NCBI GenBank assembly: GCA_900660155.1
Contig: CABFPE010000423.1
Location: 86,410 to 150,409, forward strand
Length of the DNA stretch: 64,000 nucleotides
Direction: 5' to 3'
From: Hofstenia miamia
Taxonomy: Eukaryota; Xenacoelomorpha; Acoela; Hofsteniidae
The notes below the pieces were generated by a model. That model made no database searches. It saw only the letters and a program-made list of their open reading frames with translations, and had not been told where the DNA came from. Position numbers and translations under genes: made by a program. Positions 1 to 10,287 of the stretch are shown here, one piece after another. Numbering within the stretch: position 1 is the first letter of the stretch; every line of letters begins with the position of its first letter.

Positions 1-424
1 GATCCCATGATGGATTCCAGCCACTACTAAACACAACTTGCCTAGCTGCACATTTAATTAAATAATCAAACCAGATAAAGTAGAAATGAAAATTAAATAA
101 ACTCCGAAGAATTTATTGTTCATCAGAATTATGGTTGAATCAAAGCTATTTATAAAATTTCTACAAAAAGTACCTGCCGATTTTAAAATTCAAATGATTC
201 GTCTGCCAATATGGCTGTTCATACGTAAGCGTTAGTTTGCACAATTTAATTTGTCAATTACCTCTTGATCGGCTAACAAGTTTCTTATTTTGACCAATAT
301 TAAATCTTAGTTGCATTTTACAAAAATAAACTAAAGTTCATTAACTAAATTTTTTACAATTAATTTCAATTGATAATCATTCGACGTTATTCAGATTTAT
401 TTGCCTTTTTTGGATGATGCTACA
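1..424 (-). repeat. LTR family A, reversed copy, cut by the window edge
   Basis: This stretch is the reverse complement of the first ~420 bases of the LTR at 5992-7143. On this strand it ends with GGATGATGCTACA, which is the family-A LTR start TGTAGCATCATCC read backwards. Its other end lies left of the window, so its target-site duplication cannot be tested. The integrase fossil to its right is on the opposite strand, so it is not the 5' LTR of that element. It most likely inserted into the older element. Confidence 0.85.
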
Positions 425-453
425 AAATCATAAGAAAATTACAAGAACCAAGT

Positions 454-1482
454 GTGAAACTATTAAAGTTAACTGCAAGTTACTATGAGAAGTACAGATG
501 GAAAAGGAACAAAAACAGACTCCTATATGTGGAAGGACAAACCAATAGAATTGCAATACTGGAATACTTTAAACATGAACTAGTAAGGAAAATCCACAAG
601 AAGGGCCATTTGGGCATCATACAGATGGAGAGTACATTTAATGCAAGATTTTTCACAACAGCAATATGGAAGGTCACAGAAGAAATCATCAACAAATGTA
701 TGGAATGTCTCCTCCACAATAAACAACATTTTCCAACACAGAGAGCACTGCTAGAAAAGATCATAGCAATGAAACCAAATGAGATCATACATATAGATTT
801 GGAAATGTTGTTGAAAGAAGAGGAGGGGTACCAGTACCTCTTAGTGATGGTGGACAACTTCACCAAATATGCAAAGCTAGTCCCAATGAAGAACACGATG
901 GCTGAAACAACTGCTGACATAGTAATGAAAGAATGGATCCTGAAGTTTGGGCCAATGGAGACGATAATCACAGATAAGGGGCCACAATTCAAGAGCAACC
1001 TGTTCCAAGAAATGGCACGCCTACTGGAAGTCATAAGTGAAAGAATGACAGCATATCACCCACAAGCAAATGGGGTGGTGGAGAGACTGAATAGAACTCT
1101 GATAAAATTGATTAGAGTAACAACCTCAAGCTTAGGAGGATGCAAATGGAGGGAGGTAATCAAAATGATCAAGTATTTCTATAATACGTCCATACATTTG
1201 ACAACCAGGATAACTCTGTTCAAAGCCATGTTCAGAAGGGAGGTGGCAACGCCATTATCAATGCAGTACTTCGCCTATTATGGAAAGTTAGACAACCAAT
1301 ATGTGGACCAACTGAGGAATCAGATAACGGCAATACATGAGACAATGTGTCATAACACAAAGAAATCAGCTGTGAGACAACAGTGTAACTACAACAAAAA
1401 AATTTACAGTCATGTGCACAAACTAGGCGACACAGTTTATGCATTTACACCTATTAAATTAACCAATACAAACCAATTCTGA
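454..1482 (+). pseudogene. Retroviral-type integrase fossil of the family-A LTR element
   Basis: The region encodes an integrase of the Ty3/gypsy kind, the enzyme that joins the element's DNA into the host chromosome. From the first Met, an H2C2 zinc-binding module spans about residues 48-85 (HKKGH, later CMEC). The rve catalytic core follows, with IHIDLEML near 113, TDKGPQF near 173 and HPQANGVVERLNR near 202. The last two acidic residues have the usual D-35-E spacing. Coding similarity continues past the ORF end into a region typical of the integrase C-terminus. It belongs to the broken element and is followed by the unexplained downstream region. Polintons and Ginger transposons carry related integrases, but the purine tract and LTR downstream favour an LTR element. 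Confidence 0.85.
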
Positions 1483-2360
1483 AAATTAAAAACAGTATGG
1501 TCAGGTCCATATAAAATAATGCAAGTATTACCAAACAATGAGTACATGTTAAACAATGACAGATTATTGCACTTCTAAAACTTGAAACAGGCAATGGCAG
1601 ATATTGAAGAATTGATATTAAATGAAGATGCCGAGTTTAAAATAAGTTGTATTAATGATAATGAGGTTATATATGATATGAATGACTTAGATAGTCTGCC
1701 GGAGAGAGGATTTGACAAAGAATTCGAAGCAAACATCAGCAATGAGGACATACAGAGAAGAGTGCTGCCAAGATGTGCAGCAAGAGATAAATATATATAT
1801 GACCCTGAAATATGGGATGTAAACTTAATGTCTGAATTTTGGAAAATCAAACAAGATGCAACAGCCATTGAGGAAGAGAGTGTGAAAAACCTGAAGACCT
1901 GAGGAGATGACAACGTCAAACCCACAGAGAAGAATACAAAGACAGTCTCAAACCAGACGTCCAACAGAAGACAGATGGGACGAGGACCAACCCATGACTA
2001 ATCAGAGGCACCAAGTGAGAAGGCGTCCTAGTAGTCCCCAATGCCAACTTGAAGGCAGGGATCTCCCACTGGAGATCTGCACCGCTGATTTGAGGGCAAG
2101 CAGAGAACCAGTGAACATCCCAAAGATCTGCACTGCTGATTTGAGGGCATGCAGAGAACTGGCAAAAGGCAGCACAACCTTCCCTCCAGTCCACCCTGCT
2201 GATTTGAGGGCAGTGTGACCATTGGAGTTCCACGGGAAGATAAGAGTGTGTGAAGAACCATGCATATACAAAAGCAATTAGAGGCTGACATTTGATGGAA
2301 CCCACAGCTGGTCAAGTGCTGAAAGTGCCAACTGTGAGCCAATTCATTTGAAACAATCAG
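1483..2360 (+). other. Integrase tail and linker of the family-A element
   Basis: Immediately after the integrase core the sequence still reads like the C-terminal domain of a gypsy integrase (SGPYKIMQVL, about 1501-1530). An acidic open segment follows at 1582-1902. The rest is a low-complexity polar stretch that includes the direct repeats at 2071-2214. No other domain is recognised. Confidence 0.45.
2071..2214 (+). repeat. Three direct copies of a CTGATTTGAGGGCA-containing repeat
   Basis: The phrase GCTGATTTGAGGGCA occurs three times, roughly 50-65 bases apart. The first two copies share a longer block (GATCTGCAC before it, GCAGAGAAC after it). Read as protein on the plus strand it gives repeated ADLRA. 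It lies in the linker between integrase and the downstream region. Function is unknown. Confidence 0.75.
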
Positions 2361-5295
2361 CATGGACTCACTTGATGGTGATCCGAGCACCAGTATACCA
2401 TTACAGATTACACAGCTACATGCCCCCTCTGATAGCACATCTGAGAGAACAGTGCAATCAAAAGACAGAGAGAAAAGGATGTCGAAAATAGATGGTGAAG
2501 CCCTGCACCCTTACTTCATGGGAACAACAAAGATGAGAACTAATGCATATCAAAAACTGTCACCAGAAACTAAGAGTCACATATGAAAATAGCAAAGACA
2601 GAGAGCAGCAATCTACTGATAGTACTTGACGTGCAACAAAGACTGATGGTCAATACAATTATAAGTTATCAGAGAGAACTAGATGAGACAGTGGAATGGC
2701 CATATATGCGCAGCAAGATTCACGTCACTTTCAATGACAATTTCACATTGGAAACAGCCCAAGCAATCGTGGCATATATAGACCAGATTGCGAAAATACT
2801 GGAAATCAACATTGATAAGGATAACCTCATGATTATTCACATCCTAAAGGAGAAAGAATATAACAAAAATTTGGAGAAGTAGCTAGACCAAACTTAAGAA
2901 TGGCTAGAGTACAGGGCATAAGAGAGGTCATCATTGGAAGAACAACAGTCAAAGAATTACCACCATTCCTGAGAGAACTAGAGATACAGGTAGAGAACAT
3001 GTTCTTATGGGAAAAAATAACAATGGAAGCAAAAATCGCGGAATTAATTTGCTAAGACCTACAGATTGACTATTGGGTAGCCTGCCTATTGTAGATTAAT
3101 GGTGGATCCATGTATTGCCATCAATTTATTTAAACAGGTGAAAACAATAGAGATTACAACACATGCAGAGGGCGTGGAAAAGGCAAACACACTATTTATC
3201 AAGTGCATCCTCATGCAAAGGCAGGAACACATAAAGAGAATACAAGAAATATGGAACGAGATGAAGCTACAAAAGAAAACAGAAGAAAAATGGCCAGAGA
3301 TACACATTGAGGCCCCATCAAAGAAATAACATAAAACAGTTGAAGTTGCACTGTCAGAGATTAACAGAGCATATGAATTGAACTCAATGAAAGACTTTAA
3401 AAATATGATATTTGAAGAGAAGAATGCCCCAGAAATAAGGTTTAGAAACTCAGCATGGATTCTAGCAATTTTTAGAACAAAAGAACAAGCACTGAGGCTG
3501 CCAATTTTCAGAGCAGGGCGCCACAAATTAGCAAAAGCAAAGAGATATGAGATAGCTTTGTCCCCAGTGAACACGCAGACAAAGAACTGGCTACTAAAAG
3601 GGCACATTGAAAAATTGACATCCCCAGACAAAATCAAGAAACTGATGCAGGAGGTCGAAAAGTTTATCAGTGGATTAATCATTAACAAAAGCCCATTAGG
3701 CAGAATGTCAATGGTGGATATAGATAATAGAACAGGGATAGCACTGGAAGAGTTACCAGTATTTGATGAACCCATGAGAAAATACATGTGGTGCGCCACA
3801 TCTGAGACATGATTAAGACAGGTTGAGACAGAACCTTGGATAACAATGAGGAAGATCATTAAATGGAAAATCGTAGACACAAAAAGAAATGTTAGAAGAG
3901 GAAGAACTCTTAACATCAACACAATTAATACTATCACTGATGACACAGCAACAAACAGATAGAATAAACTTAGAGAAATGGGGAGCCTCCACGCCAGAAC
4001 ACGCAATGGAATTGATCAATACAGATGACGAGAGATTCTTAGTCAAAATAAAAATAACAAAGAAAAAAGAAAAGATTCACTCAAGAAACTACCAGTACGT
4101 GAAGGAAGAGCAGACAGTAGCATCAATGAAATTGATGTTCACAGAAGCATTCACAGAGACAGAATTAGAGGAGATGCTGAAACCATATACTGGTAATCAA
4201 TTAGCAGTGGACATGGAATGCATCACGTTGAAATTAGAACTAAATGTCAGCATCCAAATGAAAATGAGCAGGAGAGGATTAACACAGATATTCTGGGAGA
4301 CACTAAAGGAAAGCAAAATGAACTATCCAGCCATGATTGGACTGGCAACAGCACCAACATCATCACAGGATTACAGAGAAATAGAGCAACAGATAAGAAC
4401 AAAAATCCTTATATGCACCCCACCAAAAACAGTGTCAATCCCAATGGTGCTCCCATGATGGAGGATACCAAAAAATCTAAAGATTGCCAAGACTTTCCTA
4501 CACAAATATAAGACTTATGTGAACATGAAAGAAGATGTGAAAACAATAGTTGAATGGGATGATTACAAAAAGATGAAAGAGATATTACTAAACAATCAAA
4601 ATAAGGAAAGAGTATATGTTGAAGGAGTGATAACTCCTTATCAACTATACATGCAAGGAAAACCAATTCATGAACAGTTAAAGGAACTGAGAGAAGAAAT
4701 TGGCATATGCACAACTAAGGTGATCATGCTATTTTTGAGAGTAAATGACGTGGTGTGGTAGGATTTATTGGATAAGGAATACCATTTCTATGATGTCATG
4801 AAAAGGGTGGAGATAGTGATGATGATGAGACTGAATAAGAATGATCTGACAACAATAACTGAAGAAGAAGCAAGAGAAAACATAAGCTTCTTTTACAAAG
4901 ATGTGGTGAACACAAGGAGCCTCAGGAAAGTGTTTACATTCTTTTACCCAAACACAACAGTACAAGAAGAAATGGCACACATGAGTAGAGCAGATGTGCA
5001 GATGACGTTAATGATAGCAATAAAGGGAATCCACCTATACAAGAAATTCTATGAAATCTTTTCAGAAAAAATGAACAAACTTAGGGAGATAACACTGATA
5101 TCAGAAAATATCAAAGAAGCAAAATTCCTCTGATATCATAGCATGGTAACAACAGAGAGAGAGGCGGTACTGAAAATGAGTAAAAAACCAGAATTCGCAA
5201 CAACAAGCTGGAGTGATCCCCAAGCAGAAGTACTAATTAAAAAGGCAGATGAGTTAGTCCACAGAGAATGTACAGTGCTGAAAATAATGCAAGCT
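2361..5295 (+). pseudogene. Unrecognised long coding fossil downstream of integrase (family A)
   Basis: Plus-strand open segments cover most of this interval (for example 2583-2882, 3378-3812, 3889-4458, 4519-4761, 4768-5133). Their composition is similar throughout, rich in Lys, Glu, Met and Ile, which suggests one large ancestral coding region. It occupies the position where some LTR elements carry env. However, no signal peptide, membrane segment or Cys-rich ectodomain is visible, so an envelope protein is not supported. Its last ~250 residues are clearly related to a fossil at 62107-62830 in a different LTR family; both share a phrase of the form LIALKGLRLY or MIAIKGIHLY. The conservation implies a real protein, but no family is recognised. 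It is broken many times. Confidence 0.55.
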
Positions 5296-5305
5296 GAGGA
5301 GGGTG
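5296..5305 (+). promoter_or_regulatory. Polypurine tract just before the 3' LTR
   Basis: GAGGAGGGTG directly precedes the LTR start TGTAG. This is where LTR retrotransposons prime plus-strand DNA synthesis. The family-B element has an equivalent purine run next to its LTR at 62095-62106. Confidence 0.6.
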
Positions 5306-7612
5306 TGTAGCATAATCCAAAGAAAATGCTGCTAATGAAGAAAGAAGAACAAATGATTAGTTGAAACTAAGATTGAATTATGATTATTTGGAAAAACAAT
5401 TTATGTTCAATTATCAGAATTATCTTTGTAAAATGCAACCAAGTAATAATATAGCAAATTGGTACTTGTCATTGAATTTGACAAAACAAAGGGGGTGAAT
5501 TTGCTTCCATTATTTTCACCCATTTTGGCAGACAAATTAAATTTGAATTTCAAATGACAGGTACTTTTTCAAAGTTAACTATAAATAGAGTGTAAATCAA
5601 TTTGGAATTTGTTGAAGTAAATTCTTTGAAAATCTTATTCTTAGATTTTATATTGCTTTGATTATTTATACAAAATGTCAAGCTAAATGGTAAATGCAGT
5701 ACTAGTGGTTTGAGAACATATTGGGAGTGACTCAAGGGTCCTTGATCTGAACCATGAACCTGCATTTATGTTAGGTGTACAAATAGAGTTTTTCTCCATT
5801 TAGCTGGCTATCAATTTGATTGTTTTCATGTAATCAATAATCAACATTGGTAAAAAAGGGCTGGATAGCCTACCATAGGTTATACATACTTTATCTGATA
5901 GACTTAGGTGACCTATAATAGACTGATAAAGTGACTGAGCATGTACTATGTTATTTAAGTGTAAGGTAGGAAGCTGCAAGTTAATAAGTAATGTAGCATC
6001 ATCCAAAAATCAACTAAGCTGAACAACGTCAAATGATTAATATTAATTAAAATTAATTGTAAAAATTTAGTTAATGATCTTTAGTAATTTTTGTAAGATG
6101 CAACTAAGATTTAATATTGTTCAAAATAAGAAAACTTGTTAGCTGATCAAGAAATATCTGACAAATTAAATTGAGCAAAATAACACTTACGTATGAACAG
6201 CCATATTGGCAGACGAATCATTTGAATTTTAAAATCGGCAGGTACTTTATGTAGAAATTTTATAAATAGCTTATATTCAACCATAATTTTGATGAACAAT
6301 AAATTCTTTGGAGTTTATTTAATTTTCATTTCTACTCTTATCTGGTTTGATTATTTAATAAAATGTGCAGCTAGGCAAGTTGTGTCAAGTAGTGGCTGGA
6401 TTCCATCACGGGATTGATTATCAGGGTCCTTGTGCCAGTCACGAAACCGCACTTATGTTACGGTTAGGAGTTTTTTGATTCTTGCCTAGTCTGACTATTA
6501 ATCAATACATGTATGAAAATAATCAGTGCTTGAAACGACTGGATAGTCGACACTTAGGGATATTTATATATTCTTAAATGTAGGAGACTCAACTATAATT
6601 GACCTGATAAATGACTTTACATGTAGTACTAGTAAATGTAGGTATAGGAACTGCAATCTTATTACTTAAATGTTTGAGCTGATAGTTTTACGGTAATGGC
6701 TATTTCAATATTATGTAAATGCAGTTAGTGTCAATGCCCGGTTGCTTTATTGAATCAAAACAACAAACACTTTACAAAATTGAGTTTAAGTCAGTTACAA
6801 CTTTACTTGAGTGCACGCACTGAGCTAACGTAAGGTACACATAATTAATTCCAGTTGAGCTGAGGTGGTGCTGTGGACTCAGCCATCATTACAGGAGAAG
6901 AGGAGCTGTCTTGTGGAGATCAGCTTCAGGCAGTAGCCCATGGAAGAACTGAAGAGGAAACATCGTGATGCTCTGTCACCTAAACAGTGATGGTCAATAC
7001 TCAATTATTTAATTAACATAACTAGTTAATAAGATAGAGAGGCCTGATGGTTCAACAACTTAGTAACACCTCACTCGCAATTTACCGGATACCTATTATC
7101 AGTAGTTAGACACAGCATAATAAGCTAGGTGGAGGATGTTACAGTAACTTAATTATATTAACTTAATTAAAGCCAATAGTTTTCAGTAATGGCTAAAGTA
7201 ATAATTATTAAGCAGCTAGTGACATTGCAAGGTTGTTAAGTGAATTAAATACATGATACAAATTGAGTTTAAGTCAGTTACAATTCACATTGAGAACTAC
7301 ACTGAGTTAGGATAGGGAACACATAAGAACTTTGTTGGGCTGAGGTTCAAAGCCACCTAGATCAGCTATGGAAACACCAGTGGAATGATGCAGATATAGG
7401 AGTTGGCCAGAGGCCACAGATACACTACTCACAGAGCAGAGCTATGATGGCAGAGTACCTAAATAGTATTCAGTTATTTCAGTTAAGGGAAGATTAACAG
7501 AAATATATACAATAAATAGCTAACATGAGTACATCCCTACCCATGGTTGAAGTGAAACAATAGTTTAAAAGAATCCTTTATTCTACATCAATGCTTGTTA
7601 GCAGATGCTACA
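5306..7612 (+). repeat. 3' LTR of the old family-A element, split by a younger LTR
   Basis: The LTR starts TGTAGCATAATCC at 5306 and ends GATGCTACA at 7612. Removing the younger LTR and one copy of its GTAA target site leaves about 1151 bases, the same length as the younger LTR. Both halves align with the younger LTR, for example a GGCAGACRAAT..AGGTACTTT block near 5527-5570 and a GAGTTTAAGTCAGTTACAA block near 7265. Divergence between the copies is high. Confidence 0.85.
5992..7143 (+). mobile_element. Solo LTR, family A, nested in the older LTR
   Basis: This 1152-bp unit starts TGTAGCATCATCC and ends GGAGGATGTTACA, so its ends are short inverted repeats of the TG..CA type. It is flanked by the 4-bp direct repeat GTAA (5988-5991 and 7144-7147). 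No internal region is present, so it is a solo LTR left by recombination between two LTRs. It lies inside the 3' LTR of an older relative in the same orientation. Confidence 0.9.
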
Positions 7613-7976
7613 ATGAGAGGACACTAACTCGGATTCTGATTGGCCAAGAGCTCATAACGTCACATGTCATGTGACAGACTGTGAATATTGGTGAAGATGA
7701 TTTAATTAGTGACTCATTAGTTTTTTTGACAGCTACTAAAGTATTTCTGACAGGTGCTAATTGATTCATCTCAGTTTTTAATTGATTTTTCATGGTGATT
7801 CATTTACATGTTGGGGGCAACAATTTAGTTTACACTGTTTTGATATAATGACTAATTTCATTGTTTGTTAATATAGATGGGTATATCACATGTTACTTTT
7901 GTTTGCATACATTACATTGCATTTTGTTAATATACATGGCTATATCACACATTACAATTGCTTGCATACATTACAT
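7613..7976 (+). repeat. Left terminal inverted repeat of the Polinton-like element
   Basis: From ATGAGAGGACACTAAC inward it matches the reverse complement of 20451-20682 closely. The left copy carries about 129 bases (7713-7841) that the right copy lacks. Several differences between the arms are CG in the right arm against TG or CA in the left. Confidence 0.85.
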
Positions 7977-8273
7977 TGCATATTGTAAATATACCTTGTT
8001 ATCACACACTACACTTTGTTGATCTATTTTTCCATAATTTTGCCAAAAAGCTTACACATACAATGCTTATCTCATTTTTTGGGAACTTTCAAAAAACGAA
8101 ATTTCCTTTTTTTTAAAATTCTTTGTTAACACATTTATTATATCACATTTTTTCAACCAATAATTAATTTTCATAAGTTCAATGTATTTCCATTGGCTGG
8201 TCAATCTATATATTCACCTCATTTCATTAGATAAAATCATTATTTTTCTTCTACACAATTTCATCTCTCACTT

Positions 8274-8483
8274 TTGGCAATGTCTGTTAAAATGCTAGCA
8301 TCCAGCTCATTGGGCAGTCTATTTGATGAACTATGCAGAACCCCACCACAATCACATGGCTACAACCCACTAACACAGGAGATGATGTCCCCATCACCTG
8401 TGCCTGTAAAAGAAAAATTCAAGACTCAACACAAACAAAGACACCCAATAGTTAATAATAATGCAATCATCTTTCCAGCATGA
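8274..8483 (+). CDS. Small ORF A of the Polinton-like element (69 aa), unknown
   Basis: A 69-residue ORF, rich in Ser, Pro and Met with a basic, polar second half. It has no recognised domain. It follows a TATA-like AT-rich stretch about 45 bases upstream (TCTATATATTCACC) and a pyrimidine-rich leader. Its stop codon overlaps the next ORF's start in ATGA, so the two could be co-translated or be parts of one spliced gene. Whether it encodes a protein is uncertain. Confidence 0.4.
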   Translation: MAMSVKMLASSSLGSLFDELCRTPPQSHGYNPLTQEMMSPSPVPVKEKFKTQHKQRHPIVNNNAIIFPA

Positions 8484-8794
8484 GCAAGGATGACCATGTT
8501 TTACAATGCTTAAGTGATGTTAATTCCCAAACACCAACCTGTATTTTTTCAAATGCAAGCCCAGCTAGCAAACTACCAAAAAAACGATGGCTAACAATCA
8601 AGGACATTGTTCAGGTGAACATGAGATATGGTACCATGGTAAAGGTAAGACTTGACAATGGTTTTCACTATTTCCTACCCAAACAGTATGTTAATGCATT
8701 GGGTGAGAATTACAAGACTCTGGTAAATAAAAAACTATTTCACAATGATGACATGGAAATCACAACAAGTGGCAATAATGTATATAGAATTTAG
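8480..8794 (+). CDS. Small ORF B of the Polinton-like element (104 aa), FLPKxY-type protein
   Basis: The ORF is open for 104 codons. It has a polar N-terminus, then a basic KLPKKRW segment near residue 33, then a compact region with IKDIVQVNMRYG, VKVRLDNGFHYFLPKQY and LGENYK. The pattern RYG...V.L..G..YFLPKxY recalls small proteins seen beside pPolB genes in invertebrate virus-like elements, often suspected of binding single-stranded DNA. That link is from memory and is an inference. A related but degraded copy lies on the opposite strand at about 9850-10285. It overlaps ORF A by four bases. Confidence 0.5.
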   Translation: MSKDDHVLQCLSDVNSQTPTCIFSNASPASKLPKKRWLTIKDIVQVNMRYGTMVKVRLDNGFHYFLPKQYVNALGENYKTLVNKKLFHNDDMEITTSGNNVYRI

Positions 8795-8889
8795 TAAAAT
8801 AAAAATATAGTAGTGTTTTCTATACCTCCTTCTACATGTACAGTTCTATAAAAATAATACTAGTAAAAAAATCATTAATTGTTAGTTAT

Positions 8890-9790
8890 AGTGGTTTTAC
8901 AATAAACTTTTTAAATTTACAATGATTATTAGCAAATGGCAATAATAATATACCTTTTGGAGTGTTCATTTGATGTACAAATTTAAAATAGTCTTTATAC
9001 AGTCTATAGAATTTCCTATGTTCTGTGGGTACTGATAGCTGTGATCAAGTAAATTTTCCACAGGTTGAGAGATTACTTGGCTAAGAAATTTGCAGTTCAT
9101 AGCATCACATCCCCAAAACATTGTATTCTCTCATGTTGATAAATTTAGTAAATCAATAAATTGAAGCATTTGTTCACTTGTAAGATTGCCTTCTGTAAAT
9201 GCAACATGATGGAAATTCTGCTCATACCAGTTAAGAGCCTTTCATATGTGTGATGGGAGTGAGTTAAACACTGCCTTCAAGTGGTGTACTGTAAGAATGT
9301 AAAGTTTTTCATCAATTAAATCAACAATTGCTTGATAAAGTAAATATTATTGAATGCATTCCCTCGAATTTCAAATAATATGTGCTGACTCTTCATGACT
9401 TCAAACAATGAAAAAGGGGTAAAAAGCACAATTAGAAAACTTGTTTTAAAATTAAAAGGTTGATAAATAAAATTTCTTTTACAAAAAGGACTATTTAGTT
9501 TATGAATATGAGCTTAATTTGCTCATTCACATTTGGCCTAACAATGTGAAGTTATTATTATTATCAAGTTTTTAAATTTAATAGAAATTCAGTTTTAATT
9601 GATAAAAAATGTTTATTTATTGTCATTTTTTACATTTTGACCCATGTGAAACACCATTGTAATTTCCGTTGTTCTGTATTTAAACTAAATTTATAGGTAA
9701 GTTGTTTTGTATTTTTAAAAAATTTTAATACTAGGAAGTTAAAGCATGTTTCTTAAATTGAGTTTTTTTGGTTCACTAGTAAGTAGTAAT
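8890..9790 (-). pseudogene. Degraded minus-strand coding fossil inside the Polinton-like element
   Basis: Minus-strand reading of about 8990-9345 gives protein-like segments (for example NWYEQNFHHVAFTEGNL and EQMLQFIDLLNLS). I do not recognise the protein. It is broken. The rest of the interval, about 9360-9790, is AT-rich and shows nothing. Confidence 0.35.
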
Positions 9791-9849
9791 TTTTGACAAT
9801 TAAAATAAAAATCAATGGATTATATATTTATTCTAAATATTTTTTACAC

Positions 9850-10285
9850 ACTAAATCTAAATACAGTTTGTGCATTGCCACCTGGATATATTGGTGGTTT
9901 ATCCTTGCCACATCGAATTTTAAGTCTGATAAACATCTTATATTTTTCTCCTGTAGCTTTCTCAGCATAATGTTTGGGTAGGAAGAAGCAGTCTCTGTTT
10001 TCCAGTATAATTTTTACCACAGGGCGTTACTTTGTCTGAAGGCTATATGTGGTGTATATGTTTTGCCACTCACTGATTTTTAATTCTATAACAGAAATGT
10101 ATTTCATCTGACATTCTTCAGAAACTTCATTGAGGCTGTTGACCATCTCTGGTTGAGCTACATTACCCACAGTGTTTACAGAATACACTGTCTTTGGTAA
10201 TATCAGCTTTAAAACAAATTGTTTGTGTTATGAGAGTTCATCTTGTTTGCTCTGCATATATTTGGTAGATTTTTGAGCATGAGAT
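9850..10285 (-). pseudogene. Degraded second copy of the FLPKxY-type protein
   Basis: On the minus strand this region encodes a segment with VIELKISEWQNIYTTYSLQ and DCFFLPKHYAEKATGEKYK. It matches the order and spacing of the conserved part of small ORF B (IKDIVQVNMRYG, YFLPKQY, LGENYK). It is a diverged paralogue in opposite orientation and is broken. It abuts the nested solo LTR. Confidence 0.55.
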
Positions 10286-10287
10286 TT

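Larger units (their letters stand above)
425..7612 (+). mobile_element. Old Ty3/gypsy-type LTR element (family A), 5' part missing, broken
   Basis: In order this holds an integrase region, a long downstream coding fossil, a purine-rich tract, and a 3' LTR that starts TGTAGCATAATCC and ends GATGCTACA. The 3' LTR is itself interrupted by a younger solo LTR. Gag, protease, reverse transcriptase and the 5' LTR are not in the window. The element is broken many times and its LTR is clearly diverged from the younger copies, so it is old. Its right end abuts the Polinton-like repeat at 7613. Confidence 0.8.

Noticed and set aside
483-1034. Minus-strand ORF of 183 codons opposite the integrase
   Set aside because: It is the antisense shadow of the integrase frame; the plus strand has clear family motifs.
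1916-2438. Three minus-strand ORFs over the GATTTGAGGGCA repeats
   Set aside because: They arise from the repeat itself and have no family resemblance.
3086-4006. Minus-strand ORF of 306 codons
   Set aside because: It is hydrophobic and cysteine-rich only because the plus strand is Lys/Glu/Met-rich. The plus strand is the conserved one, shown by homology to 62107-62830.
1-7143. Reading 1-424 and 5992-7143 as terminal inverted repeats of one DNA transposon carrying the integrase
   Set aside because: 5992-7143 has its own GTAA target-site duplication and TG..CA ends, so it is a solo LTR. The inversion of 1-424 is coincidental orientation of another copy.
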